Positions 24,531-36,663 of a stretch of DNA of 64,000 nucleotides are shown here, piece by piece. The stretch lies in assembly GCA_021397835.1 (NCBI GenBank), contig JAJFZO010000896.1:2582501-2646500 (forward strand), in the 5' to 3' direction. The position numbers and the translations under genes were made by a program. Source of the DNA: Moringa oleifera. Taxonomy: Eukaryota; Streptophyta; Magnoliopsida; Brassicales; Moringaceae. The notes beneath the pieces were generated by a model. That model was not told the DNA's origin, did no database searches, and saw only the letters and a program-made list of their open reading frames with translations. Each line of letters begins with the position of its first letter. Within the stretch, counting starts at the first letter, position 1.

Positions 24531-25080
24531 TTTTATTTATTAAAAAAAATTTATTATTTGAATTATTTAATCTATTGTTTTAAATAATCTATCTTGTTAA
24601 ATATGTGTTGGTTAATTCAAAATTTTACTTTTATTGTATTTTCATCAGGTATTTCAAGGGATTTTAGTTTAATTTTCAAGGGATACTTTATAGAATTTTT
24701 TATAGAAATCAGTTAGCTGTCAAACTAACTTTCATTAATATGCTTAGATGAGAGGTTGAGAGGTTGAGGGACATGAAGTGAATCCAGAGTGAGAGGTGAG
24801 TACTATGGAAGGAGAGATCTGTATATTTAGGATGAGGAAGAAGATAAAACTGCACCATCTTCACATGGAGCATTTTTACCCACAGATGGGTTTGCGAGCT
24901 TTGCTTCTAATTCTTCTAGGTTTACTGCTACTAGGATGTCTAGCTCAGCGAGTTTGGAGAATAAAGATAGATAGTGAATTTTTGTAAAGAATGACATGTA
25001 AATATTCATAATTAATGTTTTCAATACTTGGTATCAATATCTTTATAAATTTTCTTAATGTTTTTTACTACTTCTTGTTT
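24531..25080. other. CACTA internal spacer
   Basis: Non-coding link between the two CACTA coding regions. Short ORFs at 24796-24987 (+) and 24827-25024 (-) overlap on opposite strands. A CACATGGAGCATTTTTACCC-like stretch near 24860 may be exon debris of the second ORF. Confidence 0.4.
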
Positions 25081-25089
25081 TATTGTCAT

Positions 25090-26110
25090 ATTTGATAAGA
25101 TGGACCTTTTGCATAAATGTTCTGCAAAGATTTATAAGATCTTTCAAGAGAGTGTCGATTCATCTAGGCAGAGGGCGATTTCTCATGGAACCAAAGATTT
25201 TTATTTTAAAAAATTCAAGGTACCTATAATTATTTACCCAAAAAAATATTTTACATTTTAACATATTAACTTTTTTTTATAGAAACATTTTATATGGGAT
25301 GAGGAAATAGATGGCGTTGTAAAGGTCGCATGGGAGGCCCAAGCTATAAACTAGTATATCGACTTGATGTACGCATGTCACCATAAAGAAAGAAATAAAT
25401 TTCAATTTGTCCCAAATATTGTTTGAAAGTAGTTGCAGATAGAATGGAACTGGTTAGAGTATAGACAAATTAAATTACTTACATAAATATAAATAAAAAT
25501 GATATAGTTATTTATTAGATATTTTTTTCAGATGCAAAAGTTAGGTCATGAGCCTATCATAATAGAGCTTTTTAAATTGATTAACAATAAAACTCCAACC
25601 CCAATGAATTCATATATGACGTGTCACACAAATAAATATAAATTTGTTATTTTTAACATTTAATAAATAACTAAAATTATGAACTTTTTTTACTTTATTA
25701 TTTGATTTAACTAATAAGTTAGTTAACAAACAGCTTTATTGTAGGAACACTTCGAGGATTTGGTTGTTTCGGCTTCTCAGTAAGAGGATGGATCTTCTGA
25801 AACGCCTGAGGTAGACTACACTAAACTCTACTATAAGGCTAGAGGTGGAGAGAAAAAACATTGAGTGTACAAGATTGGGAGTTAAACTCGATTATGGTAT
25901 TCAGGCGACAGCTTTAGTAATGGATGCTGTATTGATAATATGGCCACGCAACATATGTGCTTTTAGATGAAAGCTATGGAAGAGCGCATCGAGCTAAAGC
26001 GTAAGGCTATAGAAGAGTAATTGGACGAGAAGTGTAAAGCGAGAGAGTATGATTGCTTATGCTACGACAGTGGACACGTAAATGCTTATAAAGAGAACTT
26101 GGTATGAATG
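25090..26110 (+). pseudogene. CACTA second ORF remnant (Ptta/En/Spm plant transposase-like)
   Basis: Segments in order: DSSRQRAISHGTKDF (about 25155-25200), WDEEIDGVVKVAWEAQA (25296-25345), a W...EYR block (about 25440-25470), MQKLGHEPIIIELFKLI (about 25532-25582, the 'G..P...ELF' motif of the family), an EDGSSETPEVDYTKLY piece (about 25783-25830), and a final basic/acidic helix MEERIELKRKAIEE (25977-26018). Two AT-rich gaps look like introns. It has stops and no intact frame. Family members bind the subterminal repeats of CACTA elements (family knowledge). Confidence 0.6.
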
Positions 26111-26359
26111 AGTACATGTGCAAAATGAAGGCTCTCTTTTTGATAAGTGCAGCTTCAGCACTGCTTCATTCTTAGTCATACATTTTTTTAATGAACAAAA
26201 TATTAATTTGATTTTTTATATATAATTTCTTTTATGAAAAGAATATTTGATTTCATTTATTTGATTTCTATTATATAGAATAGAAAACATAAAATGAAAT
26301 AATTTTTATTTTATGTAATTTATTTTTAATAAATTTTATGTAATTTTAAATTAATTATA

Positions 26360-26800
26360 TATTTTTAAAATTAATATTAAACTTAACGATCAAGTCGAAT
26401 TAATCACTAAAATAACTTTTTAGAAACTGATTCAAATTACTCGCTAAACTAATTTTTTTCAATGATCGATTCCAATCAATCGTTAAACAAATTATTTTTA
26501 GTGACCGATTTGAATTGCTGGCCAAACTAATTTTTTAATGATTGATTCGATCAGATTGTTAAAACTAAATTTTTAGAGATCGATTTGAATTTATTGTTAA
26601 ACTACTTTATTAGCGATTGATTCAAATCACTAGCTTAATATTTTTAGCAACCGATTCAATTAGTTGCTAATCAATCATTGAATTTAACGATAGATTCAAA
26701 TCAATCATTAAAATCAGTTGCTAAAATCCTTGCTATCCCACGACTTCTTTATTGATGAATAATATTAGTAGTTAATTTAGCGATGGACGTCAAAATCAGT
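26360..26800. repeat. CACTA subterminal repeat array
   Basis: About nine degenerate copies, spaced roughly 45-60 bp, of a motif like A.CGATTCAAATCA.TCGCTAAA, alternating with TTTTTAG. They sit just inside the 3' terminus, where CACTA transposases bind. Copies vary strongly. Confidence 0.65.
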
Positions 26801-26890
26801 CGCTATTTTCTTTGACAATTACTGTATTTGTTAAATTTAGTAACAAAATTTTTTGCTTTAGCGATAAATTTATTTGTCACTAAATTTGAG

Positions 26891-26903
26891 TTTTTTTGTA
26901 ATG
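26891..26903 (+). repeat. 3' terminal inverted repeat of the CACTA element
   Basis: TTTTTTTGTAATG. The reverse complement is CATTACAAAAAAA, the CACTACAAAAA terminus with one transition. Confidence 0.6.
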
Positions 26904-27524
26904 ATAGAGAAACTACTATTCTTGGGCCCTATAGGAGGGAAAAAACCTAACCTTAATTTATGGTCTGACCCAATTAGGCAAATTGACATACCCTTACACT
27001 TAGTAAGAGAATCACCCAAGTTTACAATAGGCTTAAAGAAGAATCAGGTCAAAAGAAAATATCATTTTACTTTTCTTTGGATTAAGTCATGAAGGAACGT
27101 AACTTTAGGGTTAGGTTTGTCTAGATATATATAACATTTAAATGCTCAGACCAAGCTACCACTAATCTATTCATCCTGTCTAATGAAGGAACCATATTCG
27201 ATTTTCCTAAACTCTCCCTATAATGGATCTTCCTTACCTTCCTATGCCAAAAATAGAAATAATTCTTAAAGTCAGTCCCTAAACAACTCAACTTGATGCA
27301 AATATTCTTGACTTTGATATCCCAATTAATGAGTATTTGCTTATCCATAGATCACTTCCTAAGGTTCCAACTCATAGTTATTTTGCCTTTTTTCTTTCTT
27401 TATCAAAATTCTTATAACCTCATTGGGTCTTACCTTTTTCCTTTTTCTTTTGCAGATCAATAAAAAATGGCCCATGAACAAGCCCCCTAGAAGTAAATGT
27501 TGCCTTTATGTCACATCATTAACC
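26904..27524. other. Spacer between CACTA and chromovirus relics
   Basis: No recognisable gene. Short ORFs (26874-27092 plus, 27121-27348 minus) show no domain. It may be DNA of the host element into which the CACTA copy inserted. Confidence 0.35.
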
Positions 27525-30500
27525 TACGAACTTGCAAAAAAGGTTGATTTACGTTTCGGTGAAGGTAAACGGGAAGCATGCTATGGTAATGTTGGATACG
27601 GGAGCTACTAACAATTTTATCATAGAAAGAGAAGTGAGAAAGCACAGGCTTAAGCTTTTTTCAACCTTGATCAAGTTCAAAGCAATGAATGCTGAGGCGA
27701 AGGTAGTATGCGGAGCTACCACTGCGACCTCGAAGTAAGCAAATGAAAAGGTACGTCTAACTTCATGATAACTTAGTTAGATGACTTTGACGTTGTCTTA
27801 GGTCTAGAATTCTTCAAACAAGCCAAGCCATCAATGATGCCCTACTAAAGTGGATTACTCGTGGCTGATAAGCGAGCCTCAAGCCTAATTAGAAACGAAG
27901 TAGCGAAAGAGCTTTCAGTAAACAAAAAGCAGATTGGGTTACAATCTGTGAAGTAGCTTAAGTTAGGATTACGAAAGGGTGAAGTGACGATGATGACAGC
28001 ACTATTTGAGGCGAAACCAGATCAGATCATGGAGGTGCCTGACGAAATCTTTAAAGTGTTGAGGGAATTTAGCAGCATGATGCCACTAGAGCTCCCCAAG
28101 ACATGGCCTTCAAGGAGGAATGTTGATCATAAGATCGAGTTACTTTAGGGTGTTAAACCCTAGCTTGAGCACCATATCAGATGTCCTCGTTGAAACTAGC
28201 CGAACTACAAAAGCAACTAAATGAGCTGTTGGAAGCAAGTATCATTCAGCCGTCGAAGGCCTTTTATGGTGCACCTGTGCTGTTCCAGTGAAAGCAAGAT
28301 GGCTCGTTGAGAATGTGCATCGATTACTGAGCATTGAACAAGGTAACGGTAAAGAGTTAATATCTAGTGCCAGATGTCGTTGACTTATTTGATCAGTTAT
28401 CGAAGGCCAAGTACTTTACAAAGCTAGACTTGCGATCGGGCTACTGGTAAGTCAGAATAGCTGACCAGGACAAAATAAAACCCGCATGCGTCATAAGGTA
28501 TGGGCTCTTATGAGCTCATGGTAAAGCCCTATAGGCTAACCAATGTGCGTGCTAACTTTTGCAATCTTATGAATGACGTATTGTTTGAGTTTTTGGACAA
28601 GTTTATGGTAGTCTATCTGGATGACATGTGGTCTATAGTGAAACCATAGACGACCACGTAAGCCATTTGTCACAAGTATTAATGCGACTGCGGGAACATG
28701 AGTTATACATCAAGGAGGAAAAGTGCGAGTTTTATAAGCTAAAAGTGCTATTCTTAGGACATTGGGTTAGGAATGGACAGATATAAATGGACGAAAGAAA
28801 AGTGAAGGCCATCACTGAGTGGCCAGCCTCGCAAAATGTTATCGAGTTGTGATTATTTCTTGGGCTCGCAAACTGTTATAGATGGTTCAACAAAGGATAT
28901 TCAAGCAAAAGCAACCCTTTAACAGACTTGCTAAAGAAAGATAGCCCATAGGTATGGACCGAAAAATGCAACAAGGCTTTCGAGGGATTGAAATAAGCAG
29001 TAGCCTCGAAACTAGTACTGCCTTTATCAAACTTTGAACAGCCATTCGAGGTAGTCACAAATGCCTCTAATCAAGCAATCGAGGGTGTATTGGTGTAGAA
29101 TGGCCACCCCGTGGCGTTCAAGAGTCGAAAACTCAAGGATGCGAAGCAATGTTATTTGATTCATGAAAAGGTGATGATAACATGTTGGCATTACTTGCTT
29201 AGGATGAAATTTAAGGTAATTACTGAAAATGTTGATAATACCTATTTTCACTCGTAGAAAAAGCTATCTCCGAAATGAGCAAGATGGTAGGAGTTTATGG
29301 CAAAGTTTGATTTTGATGAGAACATAAACTAGGAAACAAAACATTATTACTGATGCACTAAGCCATATAGAAGTGCAAACTTATATGGTTGCTCTGATAG
29401 ATGTCTTGAGCGATTTACTTGAGCAAATAAGATCGATAGTTAAGGAAGATATCGAGTATGCCCAACTCATGGAAGAGGTGAGAAAGGGCTTGATCCGAAG
29501 ATACTAAATCGAGGATGGGTTGTTGTATGCTCGAGGAGGCAAACTGTTCATGCCTAAGTTTAGTGGGATTCAAAAACAGTTGCTGAGGGAAACCCATGAC
29601 CCGCTGTGGGCAGGTCACCTGTGCGTCAAGAGGATGCTCACATTACTAACGAGAGCCTATTACTGGCCCAAGTTGATAGAGAGGCCTATGTTCACACATG
29701 CTTAGTGTGCCAACAGGATAAAATCGATAAAAGGAGGGAGGTAGGCTTACTCCAACTTTTGCCCATTCTAAAGCACTTATGGAGTCAATGTCAATGGATT
29801 TCATCGTGGGCTTCCTAAAGTTAAAAAGACTATCCACTATAATGGTGATTGTTGAAAAGTTCTCACAGTATGCTACCTTTGTTCTTGTTACTCGACGTGC
29901 TCAACTGACACGGTCGTTGAGATGCTTTTCAAACATGTTAAATTATTTGGGTTGCCAAAAGACATTGTGAATGACAAAAATGCCAAATTCACTAGAAGAT
30001 TCTAGACAGTGTTGGTAAACGTGATGGGAACAGAAATTAAATTCACCATAGCAAATCATCAGTAGATAAATAGACAAACAGAGAAGGTAAATAGCTTGCT
30101 GGAGGAGTATTTGTGATATTATGTGATTGCATAACAAAAGGATTGGCTTGAGTTGTTGGATGTAGTGCAATTTTGTTACAACATCCATCGCTTGTCATCA
30201 ACAAGTCTAAGTCCTGCAGAGCTAGCTTTCAAGCAACAACCAATGACACCCCATGAGATAGCCCAACATAAGAGCTAAGGAAGCTACGCAGTAACTTACC
30301 GCTATGCTCGGGACAAGCAAGAATTGATTGACCAAGTGAAGGATAGCCTTTTTAAGGCCCAAAGGCGTATGAAAAAACATGCCGACAAAAAGAGACATGA
30401 TGCTGAGTTCCAAGTTAGGGACAAGGTGCTTTAAAAGCTCACACCCCAAATTTGGAAGAAAATTATGAAGAAAAGAGTTCGTCGAGGCCTTATCTTAAGG

Positions 30501-30891
30501 TATGATGGACCATTCAAAATCAAAAAGAAAGTTAGAGTAATAACTTATAGATTAATGCTACTACAACATCTAAATAAGCACCCAACATTCCACGTGAGCT
30601 TCCTTAAAGAGTTCTATGAAGATGCCGATAGCGGGCGCAAGCAGGCTATACGTGCACTGTCGCTAACTCGAGTTCAATTTGATAAGGAGATAAGAAAAAT
30701 CCTTGATTGCCAAACAGAGGGCTATAGTAAGATGAATCAGAGGATATATTACTTAGTCTAGTGGAAAGGCACTAATGAGGTAAATACAAGTTGGGAAAAA
30801 GATACCATGTTGTGGTAATTCAAGGACCAGATTAAGGCGTACCATAACACCAAGCCGACAAAGGCGTTAAGCTCTTCTGGTAGGGATGGTT
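27525..30891 (+). pseudogene. Chromovirus (Ty3/Gypsy) pol, 5'-truncated: PR-RT-RH-IN-chromodomain
   Basis: Starts abruptly in the aspartic protease: LDTGATNNFI, with the DTG catalytic triad, at about 27589-27620. Next are the DDFDVVLGLEFF block (about 27781-27815), the RT start (LLEASIIQPSKA.YGAPVLF, about 28230-28290), KLDLRSGY (about 28425-28445), the RT aspartate box YLDDM (28614-28628), FLGHWV (about 28754), RNase H (about 29040-29230), integrase HHCC debris (about 29590-29710), the integrase core MDFIVGF (29789-29815) and a C-terminal chromodomain-like segment YLV.WKGT..V.TSWEKDT (about 30750-30805). Many stops and frameshifts. It runs straight into LTR A, so it is a copy fused through its 3' LTR to the next copy. 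Confidence 0.8.
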
Positions 30892-31909
30892 TGTCAGATC
30901 CTTGAATCTGAGTGCCAAGGCATAATTATGGTGAGCCTTGCTCCATGCGTGGACCTGTAAGTGTTGAGGACCATGCTAGTACGGCAAAACCCATAAGTTA
31001 GATATGGAAACAAATACGAGAGACTTGGTTAGAGACTGAGTTTCATACTCATAGTGGCGAGATACACTGATGAGTAAGGAAATTTGTGGAGCGAGGGATG
31101 AAGCACATGAATTAACCCACAAGTTTGCTTAAGGGAAAGTGATAGAGACGCCTCGAAGAAGCACCAGCACATGGTGGTGCAAAGATGTCTAGTGATGGGA
31201 ATACAGGGCAGAATCGGAGAACCCAACTTAGCATGGATGGAAAGTTCAGCGAGCAAAGATATCCTACAAAGAAGGACATGGTTATTGGCTAGAGGAGGTT
31301 CATGACAATAGAAGGATAAGAAATAGATGTATATCTTGAAAGCCAAGGGAGATAAGGCTCGAGAAGAGTCCTAAACAGAAACCACCTCCTCAAGCTTATC
31401 CAAACCGGTTGAAAGCGGATAAGAGGGCTTCAAGAAGACTTCAAAGAAGATAAAATCCTTGACTCATGGAGAGTCCTTACGGGGGAAGGATGCTATCCAA
31501 ACTTTAAAGATAAGTCTCTGTGGGATAAGGATTCGTGATTAAGATTGGGTGGCCACTCCAAAAAATGTGGGATAACATAGAGATAGTGTTTAAGTAGGAC
31601 ACTCCACAACTAATATAAAAAGAAGGCTTGGGTTAAGGTTATAAACACATCAAGTATTACAAACTCAAGTGTATGGGTAGCTACAGGCTTTAGGTACTCT
31701 TAGAGAGAGACCCTTCTTTTGTAAAGAGTTCTTTCATTTGTAATAAAGGTTGAGAAAGAGTTCCCATGATATTTGTCTTCCTACTTTGCTTTTGCATTCT
31801 TGTCTCTTATTCTACTGTTGGTGTGAACTTCAAAAGTGGGTTTGCTAGGTGGACGCACTTAGCCCATCACATTAAAGTTGCGCAGATCTTATAACTGACT
31901 GTGTGACCA
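30892..31909 (+). repeat. Chromovirus LTR A (complete, shared by two copies)
   Basis: Begins TGTCAGATCC and ends GTGTGACCA, close to the family ends TGTCAGACC...GGTCTGACA seen across the window; length about 1018 bp. Inside are a TATAAAAAG TATA-like box (about 31614) and AATAAAGG (about 31742). Upstream is pol (chromodomain), downstream PBS and gag, so this one LTR serves as the 3' LTR of one copy and the 5' LTR of another. Confidence 0.75.
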
Positions 31910-31911
31910 TT

Positions 31912-31924
31912 TGGTTTCAAAGCC
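31912..31924 (+). other. Primer binding site
   Basis: TGGTTTCAAAGCC, two changes from TGGTATCAGAGCC, the complement of the plant initiator-Met tRNA 3' end. It lies directly after LTR A. Confidence 0.65.
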
Positions 31925-31999
31925 CAATTTTAACCACCAATTTTTTTTCAAATTCATGGTTGATTTAATCGCTACAAAAGCCCCAATGCAAGAGGAATT

Positions 32000-34900
32000 G
32001 AGTCAATGTGAAAGCATATTGCTTGGCTGGAATAAATCATTAGTGCATTATCATAGGGATCGACATGCACGTTAGCTAAGTTGATGGAGGTAGTCGCTTA
32101 GTGATCATCCTCAATGGAAGAGGACATCGAAAACCTTAAGGAAACCGTGAAGAGCCTTGAGAATGAGATTGAGTTACTGAAAAAGGCTCCTCATGCCTCA
32201 ATAGTAGAAGCAGACCCTACTGTGGTTAAGCTAAAAATGCCGGAACCAAAGCTGTTCTCGAGAGGGAGGAACACCAAGGAGTTAGAGAATTTCTTGTGGG
32301 ATATGGAGTAGTACTTCAAATTGCTCGAGTACTCGAAAATGATGAGGTAATGATCATATTGATGTACTTATCTGGTGATGCTAAGTTGTGATGGTGCACT
32401 CATATGCAGAATGATATTATCATGGGAAGGCTTAGCATTGATTCGTGGGAGGCACTTAAAATGAAATTGAATGAGCAATTCTTGCCATGGAACACATCGT
32501 TCATAGCTAGGGAATAATTAACGCGCTTGAAGCAGACAGGTTCGGTGCAGGACTTCATGAAGGACTTCAGTTCCTTAATGGTAGACATCAAGAATATGTT
32601 AGAAGAGGATAAACTGTTTAACTTCCTGTCGGGCTTACAGCCGTGGGCTTAAGTAGAATTGAGGTTGCAAGGTGTCAAAGACTTGCCCTCAACATTTTTC
32701 ATGGTAGATAGCTTGGTGGATTTCAAGTATGCGGGTGGTGCTTCTGATAAGCGAGGTAAGAGATAAGGGAAGGCTGGAAAAGAGATGAAAAAGTCTAATG
32801 GCAATGGCAAGAAAAATAAGAATGCTGAGTCCAGCAAACCTCAGAGCTTATCCCCTTTGAAAGGTATAGAAAGAATGTGGATTAAGGGGTTACTTCTTAT
32901 GCAACGGGAGCACATAAAGCACGTGACTATCCTTGTAAGGAGAAGTTGATGACGCTCATAGAAGTAGAGGATTCCCTCAAGGAAAAGGAAGGGAATGCCA
33001 TAACTCGGGTGAACCCAATCTAGTTGTTGAATACGATCACACCCAAGAACTTGCAGGAAGGGTTGATCTATGTCACGGTGAAGGTAAATGTGAAGTATAC
33101 TATGGCAATGTTGGATACATGAGATACCTAACAATTTTATCATGGAAAAAGAAGTAGGAAAGGTTGGGCTTAAGCTTTCTCCAACCTCAGTCAAGTTCAA
33201 AGCAGTGAATGCTGAGGCGAGGGTAGTATACGAAGCTACCACTATGACCCTCGAAGTACTCAAATGGAAAGGTATGTCTAACTTCATGATAACTCAGTTA
33301 GATGACTTTGATGTTATCTTGGGTCTAGAATTCTTCAAACAATCTAAGGCATCAGTGACGTCCCACTTAAATGGATTACTTGTGGCTGATGAGTGAGCTT
33401 CAAGCTTAATCAGAACCGAAGCAGCGAGAGAGCTTTCGATAAGTAAGAAGCAAATTGGATTACAATCTACAAAGCAGCTTAAGTCAAGACTACAAAAGGG
33501 TGAAGTGTCAATAATGACAACACTATTTAAGGCGAAACCAGATCAAGTAGTGGAGGTGCCTGACGAAATCGTTGATAAAATCACTAAAGTGTTGAGGGAA
33601 TTCAGTAGTATGATGCCACCGGAGCTTTTTAAGACATTGCCTCTGAGAAGGAATTTTGATCATAATATAGTGTTACTTTCGGGTGCTAGACCCCTAGCTC
33701 AAGCACCATATCCAATGCCTCCATTGAAACTAGTCAAACTACGAAAGCAACAAGAAGAGCTGTTGGAAATGGGTTTCATTCAACTATCGAAGGCTCTTTA
33801 TGGCGCCCCTGTGCTGTTTCAGCAAAAGCAAGATGGCTTGTTGAGAATATGCGTCGATTACCGAGCATTGAGCAAGGTAACGGTAAAGAACAAATATCAA
33901 GTGCCAAATGTCACTGACTTATTTGATCGATCATCAAAGGCCGAGTACTCTATGAAGCCAGACTTGCAGTCAGGCTACTAGCAAGTTAGAATAATTGAGG
34001 GGAAAAAACAAAAATTGCATGCATCACAAGGTACGACTCTTATGAGTTCACGATGATGCCCTTTGGGCTAACTAATGCACCTGCTACCTTTTGTAATCTT
34101 ATAAATAACATATTATTTGAGTTTTTGGACTAGTTTGTAGTAGTTTATCTGGATGATATTGTGGCCTATATTGAGACCCTAGATGACCACGTGAGCCAAT
34201 TATGACTAGTATTGATGCAGCTTCGAGAACACCAACTGCACATCAAGAATGAAAAATGCGAGTTTTGCAAGTAAAAAGTACCTTTCTTGGGACATTGGGT
34301 CGAGAACGGATAGAGATGGATGGACGAAAGGAAAGTGAATGCCATCATTGAGTGGCCAGCCCCGCGAAAAGTTATTATGTTACGATCATTCCTTGGGCTC
34401 ACAAACTATTATAAATGGTTCATCAAAGGATATTTGAGCAAAATCAACCTTTTGACGGACTTTTTACGGACGAATGCAACAAGACTTTTGAGGGATTAAA
34501 ATAGACAGTAGTCTTGAAACTAATACTATCCTTACCCAACTTTGAAGAGCCATTTGAGGTAGTGACAAATGCCTCTGATTGAGAAATCGGGGGTGTGTTG
34601 GTGCAGAATGGCCACCCCATGGCATTCGAGAGTCGAAAACTCAAGGATGCAGAGCAGCGTTATTTGACTCATGAAAAGGAGATGACGAATGTTGTCCATT
34701 GCCTAGGGACATGGTGGCATTATATGCTTGGAATGAAATTTAAGGTAATTACCGACAATGTCGCTAATACCTATTTTTACTTGTAGAAAAAGCTATGTCT
34801 AAAATAAGCAAGATGGCAAGAGTTTGGCGAAGTTGGATTTTATGTAGTAACAAAAACTAGGCAAACAAAACATTGTATGCATGACTTATGGAAGAGGCGA

Positions 34901-35083
34901 GAAAAGGCTTGATTTCGTGGATGGGTTGTTGTATGCTTGAAGAAGCAGACTGTTCGTGTCTAAGTTTGGTGGGCTTTAAAAATAATTGTTGTTGGAAACC
35001 TATGACCCACTATGGATCGGTCACTTGGCTATCGAGAGGATGCTCATATTGCTAACGAGAGCCTATCAGTGCCTAAGTTTACA
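32000..35083 (+). pseudogene. Chromovirus gag-pol, 3' half of integrase deleted
   Basis: Gag: a coiled coil (MEEDIENLKETVKSLE, 32114 on), the capsid-like segment to about 32660, a K/N-rich linker and a poor zinc knuckle (about 32880-32945). Protease (33090-33400): the DTG is lost (position 33117-33125 reads a stop after DT). RT is the best preserved part: 33505-33981 is open for 158 residues, including YGAPVLF and ICVDYRAL and a KPDLQSGY variant. The aspartate box YLDDI follows at about 34147. RNase H runs to about 34790 and the integrase zinc finger to about 35070. The integrase core and chromodomain are missing, and the sequence jumps to an LTR fragment. Confidence 0.75.
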
Positions 35084-35361
35084 GAAGACATGGGATAACA
35101 AAGAGAGAGTGTTTGAGTAAGACACTTCTCAACTAGTATAAAAAAAAAGGCTCGGGTTCAGTTATAAACACATAAAGTAATACAAACTCAAGTGTGTAGG
35201 TAGCTAGACCCTTTAGGTACTCTTAGAAAGAGACCCTTCTTTGGTAAAAAGTTCTTTTATTTCTAATAAAGGTTCACAAAGAGTTCTCGTAATACTTGTC
35301 TCCCTACTTTGCTTTTGCATTCTTATCTCTTATTTTATTTTTGGTGTGAACTTCGAAAATA
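35084..35361 (+). repeat. Chromovirus LTR B fragment
   Basis: Corresponds to the middle of LTR A (from TGGGATAACA.AGAG to GTGTGAACTTCGAAA); both LTR ends are missing. A TATAAAAAAAA box (about 35138) and AATAAAGG (about 35265) are kept. It ends at an orientation switch. Confidence 0.7.
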
Positions 35362-36663
35362 GGTAGCCTCGGTCAAGTTCATTGCTTTAAACTTAACCTA
35401 GGTTAAAGAAAGCTTAAGCCCGAGTTTTCCCACTTCTCTTCCCGTGATAAAATTGTTGGTTGCTCCCGTAACCAACATTGCTATGGCATCCTTCTCATTT
35501 ACTTTCATCAGGATATAGATCAACCCTTTCTGCAAGTTCTTGGGTGTGATCGCATTCGGTAATTGGATTGGGTTTAGCTGAGTTGTGGCATTCCCTTCAT
35601 TTTCCTCAAGGGAATCCTCTATTTTGTTTGAGCACCATAAACATCTCCTTGCGAGGACATTCACGTGCTTTATATGGCCCGTTGCATAAGAAGCAACCCC
35701 TTTGGTCCATATTCTTTCCCTTATCACTCGAAGGAGATGAGCTCTAAGGCTTGCTAGACTTAGCATTCTTTTTTTTTTCTTGCCCTTATCAGGTGGTTTT
35801 TTTCATCTATTTTTCAGCTTTCCCTTATTTCTCACCTTTTATATCGAAAGCACTACCCACATACTAGAAATCCACTAAGCTATCTGCCACAAAAAATGCT
35901 GAGGGCAAGTCTTTGACACCTTACTTCCTTAATTCTGCTTAAGCCCACGGCTGCACGCTCGACACGAAGTTAAACAACCTGTCCTTTTCCTACATATTCT
36001 TGATGTCCAACATTAGGGAACTGAATTCCTTCATGAAGTCGTGCACTAAACCTATTTGCTTCAGGTGCTTTAGTTATTCCCTAGCCATGAACGATATATT
36101 GCATGGCAGGAATTGCTCCTTCAATTCTTTTTTGAGTACCTCCCACGAATTGATGCTAGGCCTTCCTATGATAGTGTCATCTTGCATACGAGTGCGCCAC
36201 CATAACATAGCATCACTGGATAAGTACTTCGATGTGATCATTACTTGGTCATTTTTGGGTACTCGAGCAGCTTTGAAGTAATGCTCCATAGCCCACAAGA
36301 AGTTCATCTTTCCTAAGAATGGCTTTGGTTCCGACACCTTGAGCTTAGCCATAATAGGGTTTGCTCTTACTGTTAAGGCACGGGGAGCCCTTTTTAGCAA
36401 CTTAATCTCGATCTTAAGGTTCTCATGGTCTCATTGAGGTTTTTGGTGTCCCCTTCCATTAAGGATTGTCGCTAAGGAACTGTTTCTATTAACTCAACCA
36501 ATGTGCACGTCGATCTCTTCGATAATGCACCAACGATCTCTTCCAACTGAGTGACACGCTCTCGCATTGACTTACTTCCTCTTGCCATAAGGCTTTTGCA
36601 GTGATCATATCAACCACGAGTTTGAGAGAAAGTGGTCATCGAAACCACGTTTTGATACCAAAT
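35362..36663 (-). pseudogene. Chromovirus gag-protease fragment, inverted
   Basis: On the minus strand, gag runs from about 36600 down. 36400-36074 is open for 108 residues (KVSEPKPFLGK, LSSDAMLWWRTRMQDD). The K-rich linker and a knuckle relic (GVASYATGHIKH) come next, in the open frame 35766-35398, which ends in the protease N-terminus (MLVTGATNNFI, where the catalytic DTG has become VTG). At 35362-35377 a plus-oriented scrap of the same protease (CCTCGGTCAAGTT) sits next to the minus-oriented one, forming a small foldback at the junction. Confidence 0.7.

Larger units (their letters stand above)
22990..26903 (+). mobile_element. CACTA (En/Spm) DNA transposon remnant, 5'-truncated
   Basis: In order on the plus strand: the end of a TNP2-type transposase (DUF4218-like), a DUF4216-like segment, an acidic tandem repeat, a second ORF related to the plant Ptta/En/Spm transposase family, an array of subterminal repeats, and a 3' terminal TTTTTTTGTAATG, one change from the canonical ...TTTTTGTAGTG. 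Together these identify a CACTA element. The 5' terminus and the catalytic part of TNP2 are missing. A CACTATAAA at about 22964 is too weak to call the 5' terminus. No 3-bp target duplication could be tested. Confidence 0.75.

Noticed and set aside
36000..36281. Plus-strand ORF of 93 residues
   Set aside because: Antisense shadow of the minus-strand chromovirus gag; similar shadows recur at 42065-42289 and 61504-61695 opposite gag copies.
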